DNA of 64,000 bases, taken from Poriferisodalis sp965226645. GTDB taxonomy: Bacteria > Actinomycetota > Acidimicrobiia > Acidimicrobiales > Poriferisodalaceae. Positions 42,261 to 51,474 of this stretch are shown piece by piece. A program made the position numbers and the translations under genes. Each line of letters starts with the position of its first letter. Within the stretch, counting starts at the first letter, position 1. The notes below the pieces were generated by a model that saw nothing but the letters and a program-made list of their open reading frames with translations, was not told the origin of the DNA and did no database searches. The stretch is taken from positions 496,001 through 560,000 of the forward strand of contig CBDDDL010000003.1 in the NCBI GenBank assembly GCA_965226645.1, in the 5' to 3' direction.

Positions 42261-44270
42261 ATGACAACCCTGTGGCCACGGCTTGAGCCCCTGCTGCCAC
42301 GTGTCTCCAAGCCGGCTCGATATATCGGCTGCGAGGACGGGATGCAGCGACCATCCGGTGGTCCGCACCTCACTTCGTGGCTGCTGACGTATCCGGACAC
42401 CTACGAAATCGGCCTGCCGAATCAGGGCTTGCAGATTTTGTACGAGTTGCTCAATGAGCGGTCGGACTCCTGGGCCGAGCGTTCATATGCGCCGTGGATC
42501 GACCTCGAAGCCGAGCTCCGGGCCGCCGGACTGCCGCTGTTCTCGGTCGACACGCATCGAGCAGCGGGCGAGTTCGACATCATCGCCTTCAATCTCTCTG
42601 CCGAGCTGGTGTTCACCAACGTCCTCAATTGCATCGACCTCGCAGGCGTCGAGGTGCGCTCAGCGAAGCGCTCTGATGCTGATCCGCTCATCGGGGCAGG
42701 GGGCCACTGCGCCTTCAATCCCGAGCCCATGGCCGACTTCGTCGACTTCTTCGTGATCGGGGACGGCGAGGAAGTCGTGGGCGAGATCACCGAGACCGTC
42801 GGTGGCTGGAAGCGATCGGGCAAGCGGTCCGGAACGCGAGCGGGGCTGTTGCGGGATCTGTCGAAAATCGAGGGCGTTTATGTGCCTGCGATGTACGACG
42901 TCTCCTATGACGGCCCGGCCCTGGTGGGTGTGACGCCCAAGCATGCCGATGTGCCGCCGCTCGTCGGCAAGCGCACGGTTGCAGATCTTGCCGAGTGGCC
43001 GTACCCGAAGCGTCAGCTTGTACCGGTTACAGAGGTCGTGCACGACCGCTTGTCGGTTGAGGTGTTCCGGGGTTGCACGAGAGGCTGCCGTTTCTGTCAG
43101 GCGGGCATGATCACGCGACCGGTCCGGGAACGGCCCGCCGCGCAGGTCAGCGAGATGATCAGCCGCGGTCTCGAGCGCAGCGGTTACGACGAGGTCAGCC
43201 TGATGTCGCTTTCCACGGCGGACTACAGCGGCATTGAGAACCTGGTGCGTGACACGATTGCACTCGGTGGCGGCGCTGTCGACGGCTGCGGTGACACGCT
43301 GTCGAGTGCAGGACGTGTGAGCGTTTCGCTGCCAAGTCTGCGAGTAGACGCGTTCACCGTCGATGTCGCCGCACAGGTCTCCAAGGCGCGCCGCACCGGT
43401 CTGACGTTCGCGCCGGAAGCTGGATCGTGGCGGCTCCGGCAGATCATCAACAAGCTGATCACCGAAGAAGATCTGTACGCAGCTGTTCGATCGGCGTACA
43501 GCCAGGGCTGGCACCGGATGAAGCTGTACTTCCTCACGGGATTGCCCTCGGAGATGGACCCTGACACCCAGGCCATTGCCGAGCTGGCCGACGCGTGCGC
43601 ACGGATTGGTCAGGAGTACTCCAAGCGGGCTTCGGTGACGGTGTCGTTGGGGGGCTTCGTGCCAAAGCCCCACACCCCATTCCAATGGTTCGGGCAGAAC
43701 TCCGCGGAAGAACTGGCCCGCAAGGTGCGGCTGGTGCGCTCAGCTCTCGGCCGGAACCGCCGGGTACAGCTCAAGTGGCACGACCCGGCAGCCTCGACTG
43801 CGGAGGGGATTGCCAGCCGGGGCGATCGGCGTGTGGGCCGCGCCATCGAGTACGTGTGGCGCAAAGGCGGGACGTTTCAGGAATGGAGCGAGCGTTTCGA
43901 CCTGGACATGTGGACGGAAGCGATGGCGGCGTGCGGTCTCGATTTGGACTGGTACGTCCATCGCCATCGAAAAGCCGACGAAGTGCTGCCGTGGGATCAC
44001 ATCGGTGCCGGTTTGCACCGAGACTTCCTGTGGCAGGACTGGCAGGACTCTTTGGCCGGTTACGGCGTGGAGGATTGCCGCTGGACCCCGTGTTATGACT
44101 GCGGGGCCTGTACCGAATATGGGATCGAGCACATGGTTGCGTCCTCTGTCGCGCCGAACGGCGGCAGTCAGGGGACGGGACAAGACCTCGCGACCGGCCA
44201 TATGGTGCCGGTCGAGCTGCGGCCTCGCATGCTGGCGGGCGCAGCTGGATCAGCGGGACGCGGCGCATGA
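42261..44270 (+). CDS. TIGR03960 family B12-binding/radical SAM protein
   Basis: 669 residues from the ATG at 42261. It contains the Fe-S cluster motif CTRGCRFCQAG (about residues 272-282), PLIGAGGHCAFNPEPMADFV typical of the family, GLTFAPEAGS downstream, and a C-terminal CYDCGACTEYGI cysteine cluster. Members (TIGR03960) sit next to TIGR03936 proteins before RNase E/G and L21 genes in many bacteria, and are thought to act on an RNA or ribosomal target; the reaction has not been shown. The present arrangement matches that neighbourhood. Confidence 0.9.
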   Translation: MTTLWPRLEPLLPRVSKPARYIGCEDGMQRPSGGPHLTSWLLTYPDTYEIGLPNQGLQILYELLNERSDSWAERSYAPWIDLEAELRAAGLPLFSVDTHRAAGEFDIIAFNLSAELVFTNVLNCIDLAGVEVRSAKRSDADPLIGAGGHCAFNPEPMADFVDFFVIGDGEEVVGEITETVGGWKRSGKRSGTRAGLLRDLSKIEGVYVPAMYDVSYDGPALVGVTPKHADVPPLVGKRTVADLAEWPYPKRQLVPVTEVVHDRLSVEVFRGCTRGCRFCQAGMITRPVRERPAAQVSEMISRGLERSGYDEVSLMSLSTADYSGIENLVRDTIALGGGAVDGCGDTLSSAGRVSVSLPSLRVDAFTVDVAAQVSKARRTGLTFAPEAGSWRLRQIINKLITEEDLYAAVRSAYSQGWHRMKLYFLTGLPSEMDPDTQAIAELADACARIGQEYSKRASVTVSLGGFVPKPHTPFQWFGQNSAEELARKVRLVRSALGRNRRVQLKWHDPAASTAEGIASRGDRRVGRAIEYVWRKGGTFQEWSERFDLDMWTEAMAACGLDLDWYVHRHRKADEVLPWDHIGAGLHRDFLWQDWQDSLAGYGVEDCRWTPCYDCGACTEYGIEHMVASSVAPNGGSQGTGQDLATGHMVPVELRPRMLAGAAGSAGRGA

Positions 44271-44331
44271 ACTGCCTCGTTCGCATGACGATGCCGGGTC
44301 AGTGTGCCGCTCCCACCCCGCTGGGTGGGAG

Positions 44332-45135
44332 ATGCCGTTGAAGCTGCGCGTCCGTTTCCAAAAAGTCGGCAAGATCCGCTTCATCGGACACCGCGATGTG
44401 GCGCGGGTGACCGAACGCGCTGTGCGCAAGGTCGGCCTCCCCGTGGCATACAGCGAGGGATTCTCGCCGCGCATGCGCCTCAGTTTCGGCTTGGCATTGC
44501 CGACCGGCTACGAGTCCGACAGCGAGTACGTGGACCTGCCGCTGGTACCAGGTGCGCTGAGCGGCACGATCGACGACAGCCCGGAGATTGCATGCGGATC
44601 GGCGCTGCACGGACCGTGTGCCGTCGAATCGACCGCAACAGGAGCAAGCTTTTGCAGCGTTGCCGAGGCGCTGAGCGACGCGTTGCCGGATGGCATGTGC
44701 GTGTCGGCAGTCCTGCTGCAGGAAAGCGGCGGACCGTCGCTGCAGTCAGCGGTGCACACGTGCGGGTGGCGATTCGAGATACCGGGCCTGAGCACCGCGG
44801 ACGCTGCCGATGCAACGAAGGCGTTGCTCGAAGCGGATCACGTTGTGGCCTCACGCGTCCACAAGGGCCGCACCATGACCGAGGACGTGCGGGGCGGCAT
44901 CGGAGCGCTCTCCGTCGTGGACGAAACGTCACGGGGAGCGGTGCTGGCGGCCGAGCTGGCGGCCACGCCGCGACTCGTACGACCAAGCGAACTGGTGGCG
45001 GTGCTGGCCGCCGGCCACGAGATGGGCATTGCCCGTAGAACACATCAATGGACATGCACAGCAGGAGTGCGCGCCGAACCGGCGACTCCCGCACAGTGCT
45101 GCCTCAATCGACGAGAGGAACTCGTCAGTGAATGA
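44332..45135 (+). CDS. TIGR03936/DUF2344 family protein
   Basis: 267 residues from the ATG at 44332. The N-terminus RVRFQKVGKIRFIGHRDVAR and SEGFSPRMRLSFGLALPTGY are the conserved core of this family. It is the usual companion of the radical SAM protein upstream, sometimes fused to it; the two probably form one enzyme system. Its stop overlaps a GTG that is the likely natural start of the RNase gene. Length is normal. Function not established. Confidence 0.88.
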   Translation: MPLKLRVRFQKVGKIRFIGHRDVARVTERAVRKVGLPVAYSEGFSPRMRLSFGLALPTGYESDSEYVDLPLVPGALSGTIDDSPEIACGSALHGPCAVESTATGASFCSVAEALSDALPDGMCVSAVLLQESGGPSLQSAVHTCGWRFEIPGLSTADAADATKALLEADHVVASRVHKGRTMTEDVRGGIGALSVVDETSRGAVLAAELAATPRLVRPSELVAVLAAGHEMGIARRTHQWTCTAGVRAEPATPAQCCLNRREELVSE

Positions 45136-45163
45136 CATGACAACAAGCGCGAATGCGCCGACC

Positions 45164-45240
45164 ACAGACCGCAAAGCGGTCGCGAACGAAACAGACCGCA
45201 ATGCGGTCGCGAAACAGACCGCAATGCGGTCGCGAATGAA
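45164..45240 (+). repeat. Three palindromic repeats in the 5' end of the RNase gene
   Basis: Units of 27, 23 and 27 bp (45164-45190, 45191-45213, 45214-45240), each with the near-palindrome GACCGCAATGCGGTC, and a fourth partial copy from 45241. The second unit lacks the four bases that end the others. Four bases shift the reading frame by one. Confidence 0.88.
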
Positions 45241-45408
45241 ACAGAGTCGGGCGAAGACCAATCGAGCACAGTTCGCAAGCGTCGCCTGGTCGCACCCGGC
45301 GGTCGCGAGGCGACGACGCAGGCCCGGGCGCCGACTGAGAAACCCCTCGAACCCGACACCGGGGACATCGGCGAGGCAGCCGAAGTTCGCCAAGCGGAGG
45401 AGGCTTCT

Positions 45409-47079
45409 GTGCCTCTTCCGCCCGTGCCTCCGCCTGCCCGAAAGCCTCAGATCGGCGACACCCGTCCCCCACGAGGGGCCGGATCCCCAGCACCGGAAGC
45501 CGACGCTTCGGGTGGCGGTCGTCGTCGCCGCCGGCGCGGTGGCAGGGGGCGTGGACGCGGCGGTCGATCCGAGTCGGCGAGCACGGCCGCGAGCGCCTCG
45601 GGTCGCAATGGCTCAAACAAGCGACCGGCATCGGGTCGGGACCTGAATGCACCCGTCGAGGCGATCCTTGCGGACCACCAGCCCGTGCAACTCGATGACG
45701 AGCAGCTTTCGGAACGGCGGGGGAAGCACCGCAATGGAAAGGCGATCGGCCGATACCGGATGTGCGTTCATGTCGCGGACGCGGCGACACACATAGCGGT
45801 GCTCGAAGGCCGTTCGCTGATCGAGTACTACGTCAGCCGACCATCCGACGACGTGTCGGAGATCTACGGAAACCTCTATCTCGGGCGTGTGCGGCGAGTG
45901 CTGCCTGGCATGGAGGCTGCCTTCGTGGACATCGGCACCCCCAAGCAGGCGGTGTTGTACCGCGGTGACCTGACGATCGCCACCGAGACTGCCGGCGTCG
46001 CCGATGGCGATGAGGAAGCGCCAAGCGGCGGTGATCGAAAACGCGCTGGCGGTCGGCGAGGTCGTCGAACGAACGGACCAGCGATCAGTGCACTGCTGCG
46101 TAACGGCCAGTCGATCATGTGCCAGGTCATCAAGAACCCGATCGGCCACAAGGGCGCGCGCCTCACCACAGAGGTATCGCTGCCGGGACGCTTCGTCGTG
46201 CTCATCCCCAACAGCAGCGCTGTGGGCATCTCGCGCAGGCTCCCCACCCGCGAGCGTCGCCGTTTGCGGAGTCTGCTCTCGAAGGAAATGCCCGAGGGAT
46301 TCGGCGTGATCTTGCGGACCGCGGCAGAAAACGTGACGACCACCGAGATTCGACGCGACATCGAACGGTTGACTCGCCAATGGGCACAGATCAGCGAACT
46401 CGCGCAACGTTCGGATGCTCCTGCGCTGCTCTTTCGCGAGCCGGAACTCGCCGTCAGGGTCATCCGCGAGCAGTTCACCTCTGACTTCCGCGAGGTCGTG
46501 ATCGACGATCCGGTGCTGTTCGAGCAGGTCAAGGGCTACATGGAGGCCATCGCGGCACCTCTGGCGGACCGCATCCGTCTCTACGACCCGGTCAAGGAAC
46601 AGCTTCCGCTGTTCGAGCGTGTCCACGTTGCCGAGCAGGTGCGCAAAGCCACCGATCGCAAGGTCTGGCTGCCATCGGGCGGTTCGCTCATCATCGAGCA
46701 CACCGAGGCGCTCACTGTGGTCGATGTGAATACGGGCCGCAACGTCGGCAAGTCCAGCCTCAATGAAACCCTGTTTCAGAACAATCTTGAGGCAGCGACC
46801 GAATTAGCGAAGCAGCTTCGTCTGCGCGACATCGGTGGGATCATCGTCGTGGACTTCGTTGACATGGACGACAAGCGGCAGCGTGATCAGCTGATGGAGA
46901 CGCTGAACGAAGCCCTCGCGCGCGACAAGACCCGCACGGCGACGGAGCCAATCTCAGACATGGGCATCGTGCAGATGACGCGAATGCGAACAGGCGAGGG
47001 TCTGATCGAGTCGGTGTCTGACCGCTGCGACGCCTGCGACGGGCGTGGCGTGCAATTGCACAAATCATTGTTCGCCTAG
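45409..47079 (+). CDS. rne: Ribonuclease E/G
   Basis: 556 residues from an internal GTG at 45409. The likely natural start is GTG 45128 (8-nt overlap with the upstream gene, like other pairs here), but a 4-bp-short repeat unit at 45191-45213 puts it out of frame; joined, the protein would gain about 90 residues (RKRRLVAPGGREATTQ and on). Present: the arginine-rich low-complexity segment, the S1 domain with EIYGNLYLGRVRRVLPGMEA, the catalytic TVVDVNTGRN and IIVVDFVDM aspartates, and the zinc-link CDACDGRGV. It cleaves single-stranded RNA in processing and decay. The IS630 element begins in its stop codon. Confidence 0.88.
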   Translation: MPLPPVPPPARKPQIGDTRPPRGAGSPAPEADASGGGRRRRRRGGRGRGRGGRSESASTAASASGRNGSNKRPASGRDLNAPVEAILADHQPVQLDDEQLSERRGKHRNGKAIGRYRMCVHVADAATHIAVLEGRSLIEYYVSRPSDDVSEIYGNLYLGRVRRVLPGMEAAFVDIGTPKQAVLYRGDLTIATETAGVADGDEEAPSGGDRKRAGGRRGRRTNGPAISALLRNGQSIMCQVIKNPIGHKGARLTTEVSLPGRFVVLIPNSSAVGISRRLPTRERRRLRSLLSKEMPEGFGVILRTAAENVTTTEIRRDIERLTRQWAQISELAQRSDAPALLFREPELAVRVIREQFTSDFREVVIDDPVLFEQVKGYMEAIAAPLADRIRLYDPVKEQLPLFERVHVAEQVRKATDRKVWLPSGGSLIIEHTEALTVVDVNTGRNVGKSSLNETLFQNNLEAATELAKQLRLRDIGGIIVVDFVDMDDKRQRDQLMETLNEALARDKTRTATEPISDMGIVQMTRMRTGEGLIESVSDRCDACDGRGVQLHKSLFA

Positions 47080-48171
47080 TGTCCTGTTTGGGGAATTCGG
47101 TGGATATATGAGGCGAGGTTGTCGAGTATCTCGTCTGCGGTTTTGCGCCATATGAAGGGTTTGGGGTCCTGGTTCCAGTTTTCGACCCAGGTGTTGATGG
47201 AGTCTTTGAGGTCTTTGACGCTGGTGTGGGTGCCGCGTCGGAGCCATTTGGTGGTGAGTTCTGAGAACCAGCGCTCGACGAGGTTCATCCAGGAGCTGTA
47301 GGTGGGGGTGAAGCGGGGGCTTGAAGCGGGGGTGTGCGACGAGCCAGCGTTTGACGGCGGGGGTCTTGTGGGTGGAGACGTTGTCTGCCACGACGTGGAC
47401 GTCGAGGTGGGAGGGGACTTCTTTGTCGATGAGGTTCAAGAACTTTGGGAATTCTTCTGAGCGGTGCCGCGCCGTCATCGACGTGATGACGTTGCCCGAG
47501 GCGGTGTCGAGCGCCGCGAACAGGTTGGTGGTGCCGTGGCGGCGGTAGTCGTGGGTGCGCCGCTGGGGCGTGCCGGGCATCAGCGGCAGGATCGGGGCGG
47601 TGCGGTCCAGGGCCTGGATCTGTGTCTTTTCGTCCACGCACAGCACGACCGCGGCCTCTGGGGGGTTGAGGTACAGCCCCACGACGTCGCGGACCTTGTC
47701 GATGAACTGCGGGTCCGGGGACAGCTTGAACTCCTCGGCGAGGTGGGGCTTGAGCCCGAACGCCTGCCAGATGGCGTGCACCGACGACGGCGAGATGCCC
47801 ACTGCTTTGGCCATCGACCGCGTCGACCAGTGCGTCGCGTCGGCGGGCGCGGACTCCAAGGTGAGCACGATCACCTCCTCGACGGTGGCGTCGTCGATGG
47901 TGCGCGGCGGACCCGGCCGCGGGTCGTCGCAGAGCCCGTCGAGGCGGCGCTCGGCGAACCGCGAGCGCCACTTGGCCGCCGTCGCGGGATGGCACCCCAG
48001 CTCGGCGGCGATGTCTTTGTTGTAGCGGCCCTCGGCCGCCCCCAGCACGATCCGGCACCGCAGCGCCAGAGCCTGGGACGACTTCGGGCGGCGAGCCCAC
48101 CGCTCCAGCGTGGCGCGTTCCTCGTCGTCCAGCACGATCACAGCCGTCGGCCGTCCCCGCCTTGCACCCAT
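47076..48171 (-). pseudogene. IS630 transposase, frameshifted near the C-terminus
   Basis: About 365 codons. N-terminal helix-turn-helix units (KDIAAELGCHPATAAKW), then the DDE domain: VVLCVDEKTQIQALDR with the first aspartate, DVHVVADNVSTHKT with the second. After AHPRFKP the frame shifts at a run of five G on the plus strand (47315-47319); the other frame continues as TPTYSSWMNLVERWFSELTT, KTADEILDNLASYIHRI and ends at a TAG made with the target duplication. Removing one G restores the family spacing between HPRF and FTPT. Either inactive or made by frameshifting. Confidence 0.85.
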
Positions 48172-48250
48172 ATCGGTCCCCGTTCATCGCCTGCCGCAGC
48201 CACGCTGCCGCCCCACCATGTTACCGCGACCAACTAAACAAACAGGACAC
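47079..48250. mobile_element. IS630-family insertion sequence
   Basis: 1172 bp bounded by 12-bp perfect inverted repeats GTGTCCTGTTTG, flanked by a TA duplication (47077-47078 and 48251-48252), as expected for IS630. The left end supplies the third base of the rne stop TAG; without the element the sequence would also read TAG, so rne is unharmed. It adds 1172 bp between rne and rplU, which were about 30 bp apart. The element contains one transposase gene on the minus strand, frameshifted. Confidence 0.92.
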
Positions 48251-48281
48251 TAGGGCCGCAGTCCAGTATCCTCAAACTCGT

Positions 48282-48593
48282 ATGTATGCAGTCATCGCCA
48301 CCGGCGGCAAGCAGCGCCGCGTCGAGGCCGGTCAGCGGCTTCAGGTTGAGTTGCTCGAGGCCCCTCAAGGCGAAGAAGTCACTTTCACGCCTGTCCTGCT
48401 GGTCGATGACGGCACGGTGCTGGCGACGCCGGCAGAGCTGTCCACAGTGTCAGTGCGAGGCCGCGTAGTGGGCGAGACCAAAGGTCCGAAGATCGACGGT
48501 TTCACCTACAAGAATGCCACGAACAATCGCCGCCGGTGGGGTCACCGGCAGCGTTACAGCACCGTCGAGATCACGGCGATCGCGAAGGACTGA
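48282..48593 (+). CDS. rplU: 50S ribosomal protein L21
   Basis: 103 residues from the ATG of MYAVIATGGKQRRVEAGQRL; the longer open frame upstream runs into the insertion element and is rejected. LLVDDGTVLATPAEL and the RNA-binding end GFTYKNATNNRRRWGHRQ fit L21. It binds 23S rRNA. It starts 31 bp after the end of the IS630 element. The operon promoter upstream of rne is now separated, so expression may depend on sequence in the element end. Confidence 0.94.
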   Translation: MYAVIATGGKQRRVEAGQRLQVELLEAPQGEEVTFTPVLLVDDGTVLATPAELSTVSVRGRVVGETKGPKIDGFTYKNATNNRRRWGHRQRYSTVEITAIAKD

Positions 48594-48596
48594 ACG

Positions 48597-48848
48597 ATGT
48601 CCAAGACGAAGGGCGGGGGTTCGACCCGCAACGGCCGCGACTCCGTCGCCAAGCGCCTCGGCGTGAAGGTGTACTCGGGTCAGACCATCGACGCCGGCGG
48701 CATCATCGTTCGCCAGCGCGGCACAAAGTTCCATCCGGGTCGAAACGTCGGACGGGGCAAGGACGACACGCTGTATGCGACGGCCCCCGGAGTCGTGCGT
48801 TTCGGCTTCCGCCGCGGTCGGCGGCTGGTTGACGTCATCGACACTTAG
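48597..48848 (+). CDS. rpmA: 50S ribosomal protein L27
   Basis: 83 residues, 3 nt after rplU. KTKGGGSTRNGRDSVAKRLG at the N-terminus and RQRGTKFHPGRNVGRGKDDT are diagnostic. The protein starts without the cleavable extension found in Firmicutes. Its tail reaches the peptidyl-transferase centre. Co-transcribed with rplU. Confidence 0.95.
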   Translation: MSKTKGGGSTRNGRDSVAKRLGVKVYSGQTIDAGGIIVRQRGTKFHPGRNVGRGKDDTLYATAPGVVRFGFRRGRRLVDVIDT

Positions 48849-48961
48849 GCGAGCGTCGTCGCCGCGGGGTCCGCGCGTCGGGCGGCGTCCGGTGCCCCGA
48901 AACCCATTGGGGCTGCGACATTCGAACAGCGGCATCGCCGCGGGTTGACGGGTCACGATCG

Positions 48962-50233
48962 ATGAGCAGCTTTGTCGACGAGTGTCAGCTGCACGCCAAG
49001 GGCGGCGATGGCGGAGCAGGTTGCGTGTCGTTCCGGCGCGAGGCGCATGTGCCGCGCGGCGGACCTGATGGCGGCGACGGCGGTCGCGGCGGTGACGTCT
49101 GGCTGGTCGCCGATCGCAACGTCGCATCGCTGCTCGCATTTCGCGACTTCCCATTCCGACGAGCGACTGACGGCACACATGGACAGGGCCGCAAGCGACA
49201 CGGCCGAAATGGCGTTGACGAGATCGTTCATGTCCCAGAGGGCACCGTGGTGCGAGATCGCGATGGTGCCGTGCTCGCAGATTTGGTGAACGCCGGGGAC
49301 CGCTGGCTCGCGGCGCATGGCGGCGGCGGAGGGCGCGGCAACACGCGGTTCGCATCGAATCGTCTTCGAGCACCGCATTTCGCCGAGCAGTCCGAGCCCG
49401 GTGAGGAACGTTGGCTGTCCCTCGAACTCAAGCTGATGGCCGATGTCGCGCTCGTCGGCTTTCCGAACGCCGGCAAGAGCACGTTCATCAGCGCTGTCTC
49501 GGCAGCCCGACCGAAGATCGCGTCGTACCCCTTCACCACGCTCACCCCCAATCTGGGCGTCGTGCGCCTCGATGACGGTGCCGGCGGTGCGCCCGATCCC
49601 GGACCCGGATCGGGCAGTTTCGAAATGGTGATCGCAGACGTGCCTGGCCTCATCGAAGGTGCGGCCCAGGGGAAGGGCCTCGGGCACCAATTCTTGCGCC
49701 ACGTCGAGAGAGCGCGAGTGCTGCTGGTGATGGCTGATCTCGCCGAGGTCACCAACCGTGACCCTTGCGAACAGGTGGACGTCCTGGCCGCTGAGCTGGA
49801 GAGATACGACCCAGAGCTGGCCCGCCGTCGCAAGCTGGTCGTGGGCACGAAGGCGGATGTCGCTCATCTGGACTGGAATGGCGTGCGCGTCAGCGCCGTG
49901 ACGGGAGAAGGAGTTGCGCCAGTGCTCCGGGAGCTGCGGCTGCTTGTCGAAGAGGCTCGCGCGACCGATGATGCGCCCGGACAGTACGTCGTTCACCGGC
50001 CCGAACCCACTGGAGTGACGGTCCTGCGCCTCGCAGACGGCGTCTTTGAGATCGAGGGCAGGCAGGCACTTCGCGCTGTCGCGCTGTCGGACCTCACCGA
50101 CCCTGACGCGCTTGCGTGGGCGCAACGACGACTAGAGGATCTCGGCGTCTCGCGTGCGCTGGCGCGAAGGGGAGCGGCCGAAGGCGACCTCGTGCGCATT
50201 GGAGACTTCGAATTCACCTACGAACCGAACTGA
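48962..50233 (+). CDS. obgE: GTPase ObgE
   Basis: 423 residues. The glycine-rich Obg fold fills the first 158 residues (GDGGAGCVSFRREAHVPRGG, then GGDGGRGGDVW). The G domain has GFPNAGKSTFIS (G1), DVPGLIEGAA (G3) and VVGTKADV in place of NKxD (G4). The C-terminal OCT domain follows (TVLRLADGVFEIEGRQALRA). It acts in 50S assembly and stress signalling. ATG at 48962, about 110 bp after rpmA. Confidence 0.95.
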   Translation: MSSFVDECQLHAKGGDGGAGCVSFRREAHVPRGGPDGGDGGRGGDVWLVADRNVASLLAFRDFPFRRATDGTHGQGRKRHGRNGVDEIVHVPEGTVVRDRDGAVLADLVNAGDRWLAAHGGGGGRGNTRFASNRLRAPHFAEQSEPGEERWLSLELKLMADVALVGFPNAGKSTFISAVSAARPKIASYPFTTLTPNLGVVRLDDGAGGAPDPGPGSGSFEMVIADVPGLIEGAAQGKGLGHQFLRHVERARVLLVMADLAEVTNRDPCEQVDVLAAELERYDPELARRRKLVVGTKADVAHLDWNGVRVSAVTGEGVAPVLRELRLLVEEARATDDAPGQYVVHRPEPTGVTVLRLADGVFEIEGRQALRAVALSDLTDPDALAWAQRRLEDLGVSRALARRGAAEGDLVRIGDFEFTYEPN

Positions 50234-50276
50234 TGGCCTCCGCCGTGCGAGGCCCCGAGCAGGGCAGGATTGGGCG

Positions 50277-51410
50277 ATGACGAACGAGCGGTCGACGGCG
50301 CATCCGTCTGCATCTTTAGCGTCGCCGCAGCGGCTCGTCGTCAAGATCGGCACCTCTTCAATCACGACGCCTGACGGGTACGTCGACCTCGGCGCCGTCA
50401 CCAAGCTGGCCGCGGAGATCGCAGAGGTGCGTGCCGTGGGCCATGAGGTCATTGCTGTGACTTCGGGTGCGATCACCGCAGGGGTTCAGCGACTCGGCGT
50501 CGAACGGCCCACAGAGCCTGAATTGCTCCAAGCGATGTCAGCGGTCGGGCAAATCGACCTCATGGCCTCGTACCGCGAATTGTTCGGCGCAGCAGGCATG
50601 GTGGTGGGTCAGGTGCTGCTTGCACCGCACGACTTCCGAGATCGCGACCAGTATCTGCATGCCCGAGCGACCTTCAGCCACCTGCTGAATCTGGGCGTCG
50701 TGCCGGTCGTGAACGAAAACGATGCTGTTGCTGACGATGCCATCCGCTACGGCGACAACGATCGCATCGCCGCTCTGGTTGCGAACCTCGTCCGCGCTGA
50801 CGTGCTCATCCTGCTCACGGACATGCCGGGCGTTCTGACGGCGGATCCCAACCGTGATCCTCATGCGTCGCTCATCTCCGAGATCTTGGAGGTGGGCCCG
50901 TCGCTTCAGGCGGCGGCAGGATCGGCAGGCGCCGTGGGAAGCGGAGGTATGGCATCCAAGCTTGCTGCAGCGAAGATGGCCTCGTGGAGCGGCATCCGCA
51001 CCGTGATCGCCTCGGCTCGCAGACCCCATGTCGTCATTGATGCAGCGGCAGCGCGAGATGGCGTGGGCACGACCGTTCCCGCACGCGACACGCGAGTGTC
51101 TGCCCGCAAGCTGTGGATCGGGTTCGCCGTTGCGTCGCGGGGATCCGTCACGGTGGACAACGGCGCGCGCAAAGCCCTTTCCATTGGCGGGAAGTCGCTT
51201 CTCACTGCCGGTGTGGTGCATGTCGACGGGAAATTCGCGGCCGGCGATGCCATCGACATCGCCGATCCTGAAGGCGACACCTTCGCCAAGGGCCTGGTCG
51301 CTCTCGACGCAGAAGTCCTGCGGGCGGCAGCGGGGCGACGCAGCGGCGAACTCCCCGAGGGCGTTCTCCCGCTTGTCGTTCACCGGGACGACCTCGTGGT
51401 TCTGGGTTGA
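50277..51410 (+). CDS. proB: Glutamate 5-kinase
   Basis: 377 residues from the ATG at 50277. VVKIGTSSITTPDGYVD is the phosphate loop; VIAVTSGAITAGVQRLG and VPVVNENDAVADDAIRYGDN are the glutamate and ATP segments, and GSGGMASKLAAAKMA follows. The C-terminal PUA domain is present (KLWIGFAVASRGSVTVDNGA). First step of proline synthesis, normally feedback-inhibited by proline. 44 bp after obgE and followed by proA. Confidence 0.94.
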   Translation: MTNERSTAHPSASLASPQRLVVKIGTSSITTPDGYVDLGAVTKLAAEIAEVRAVGHEVIAVTSGAITAGVQRLGVERPTEPELLQAMSAVGQIDLMASYRELFGAAGMVVGQVLLAPHDFRDRDQYLHARATFSHLLNLGVVPVVNENDAVADDAIRYGDNDRIAALVANLVRADVLILLTDMPGVLTADPNRDPHASLISEILEVGPSLQAAAGSAGAVGSGGMASKLAAAKMASWSGIRTVIASARRPHVVIDAAAARDGVGTTVPARDTRVSARKLWIGFAVASRGSVTVDNGARKALSIGGKSLLTAGVVHVDGKFAAGDAIDIADPEGDTFAKGLVALDAEVLRAAAGRRSGELPEGVLPLVVHRDDLVVLG

Positions 51411-51474
51411 GAGCAGCCTCCGCGAGGCCAAGGTTCCCAGTCATGCGCAGCAAGTCGACGGCTAGTCTGCTTGG

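Noticed and set aside
45164..45240. CRISPR-like appearance of palindromic repeats
   Set aside because: Units are contiguous without spacers, only three in number, and lie in a coding region without cas genes.
48162..48281. Longer L21 beginning inside the insertion element
   Set aside because: The extra 40 codons derive from IS630 DNA and are not part of L21; ATG 48282 gives the normal length.
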